Source: Thermotogaceae bacterium (GTDB lineage: Bacteria; Thermotogota; Thermotogae; Thermotogales; Thermotogaceae). Taken from it: 6,373 bases of DNA. The notes beneath the pieces are model-generated. The model made no database searches. It saw only the letters and a list, made by a program, of their open reading frames with translations, and was not told the origin of the DNA. The stretch is from the NCBI GenBank assembly GCA_027038385.1, contig JALVXE010000198.1, positions 1 to 6,373 of the forward strand, given 5' to 3'. Below, one piece after another: positions 6,350 through 6,373 of the stretch; position 1 is the first letter of the stretch; each line of letters opens with the position of its first letter. Position numbers and translations under genes: made by a program.

Positions 6350-6373
6350 GGAGAAACAGGAAATCTCGTAGAT
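6350..6373 (-). other. Upstream flank of the chemoreceptor, reading frame open to the window edge
   Basis: No promoter is evident in these 24 bases. On the minus strand one frame runs from the edge for 15 codons and stops at TGA 6327-6325, overlapping the chemoreceptor ATG as ATGA. This would suit the end of an upstream cotranscribed gene, but the fragment is too short to identify or to prove coding. Confidence 0.2.

Noticed and set aside
1..6373. Search for tRNA or rRNA genes, CRISPR arrays, insertion sequences and long direct or inverted repeats.
   Set aside because: Nothing was found on reading both strands. Nearly all of the window is accounted for by six coding regions, and repeated short strings in the chemoreceptor reflect its coiled-coil heptads.

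Overview
The window looks like a compact stretch of a thermophilic bacterial chromosome, most likely from the Thermotogota. That placement is inferred from composition and gene style, not from a database match. The proteins are rich in Lys, Glu and Ile, and in the codons read by hand Arg is mostly AGA/AGG and Ile is often ATA. Estimated GC is in the mid-40s percent. Genes are packed with gaps of about 30 bp or less, and several overlap. A flagellar FliJ-like protein and a chemoreceptor show that the organism is a motile bacterium.

Layout, left to right. (1) Bases 1-275, plus strand: the C-terminal 90 codons of a coiled-coil protein that resembles the flagellar export chaperone FliJ. (2) 2434 down to 261, minus strand: a two-gene ABC exporter operon, with an ATPase followed by a 476-residue polytopic permease, joined by an ATGA stop/start overlap. 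The permease ends tail-to-tail inside the last codons of the fliJ-like gene. (3) 2466-3623, plus strand: a 385-residue MFS transporter resembling the fosmidomycin-resistance (Fsr) branch, divergent from the ABC operon. (4) 6328 down to 3620, minus strand: a transmembrane methyl-accepting chemotaxis protein (533 residues), then, 3 nt after its stop, a GAF plus HD-GYP protein (367 residues) with an apparently intact cyclic-di-GMP phosphodiesterase active site. The HD-GYP gene and the MFS gene share a CTAG at their convergent stops.

Functionally there are two themes. One is membrane export (an ABC exporter and an MFS pump driven from one divergent promoter region). The other is motility and signalling (FliJ, chemoreceptor, c-di-GMP hydrolase). 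The tight MCP/HD-GYP pair suggests co-expression of a chemosensory input with a c-di-GMP output.

The most interesting non-coding structure is the 2428-2511 region. Two good sigma-70-type promoters face each other across the divergent starts, so their transcripts should overlap at the 5' ends, and the MFS transcript may be essentially leaderless. No RNA genes, CRISPR arrays, insertion sequences or clear long repeats were seen. No gene-free stretch exceeds about 35 bases. I found no convincing novel multi-gene system; most of the window is ordinary, well-packed chromosome.
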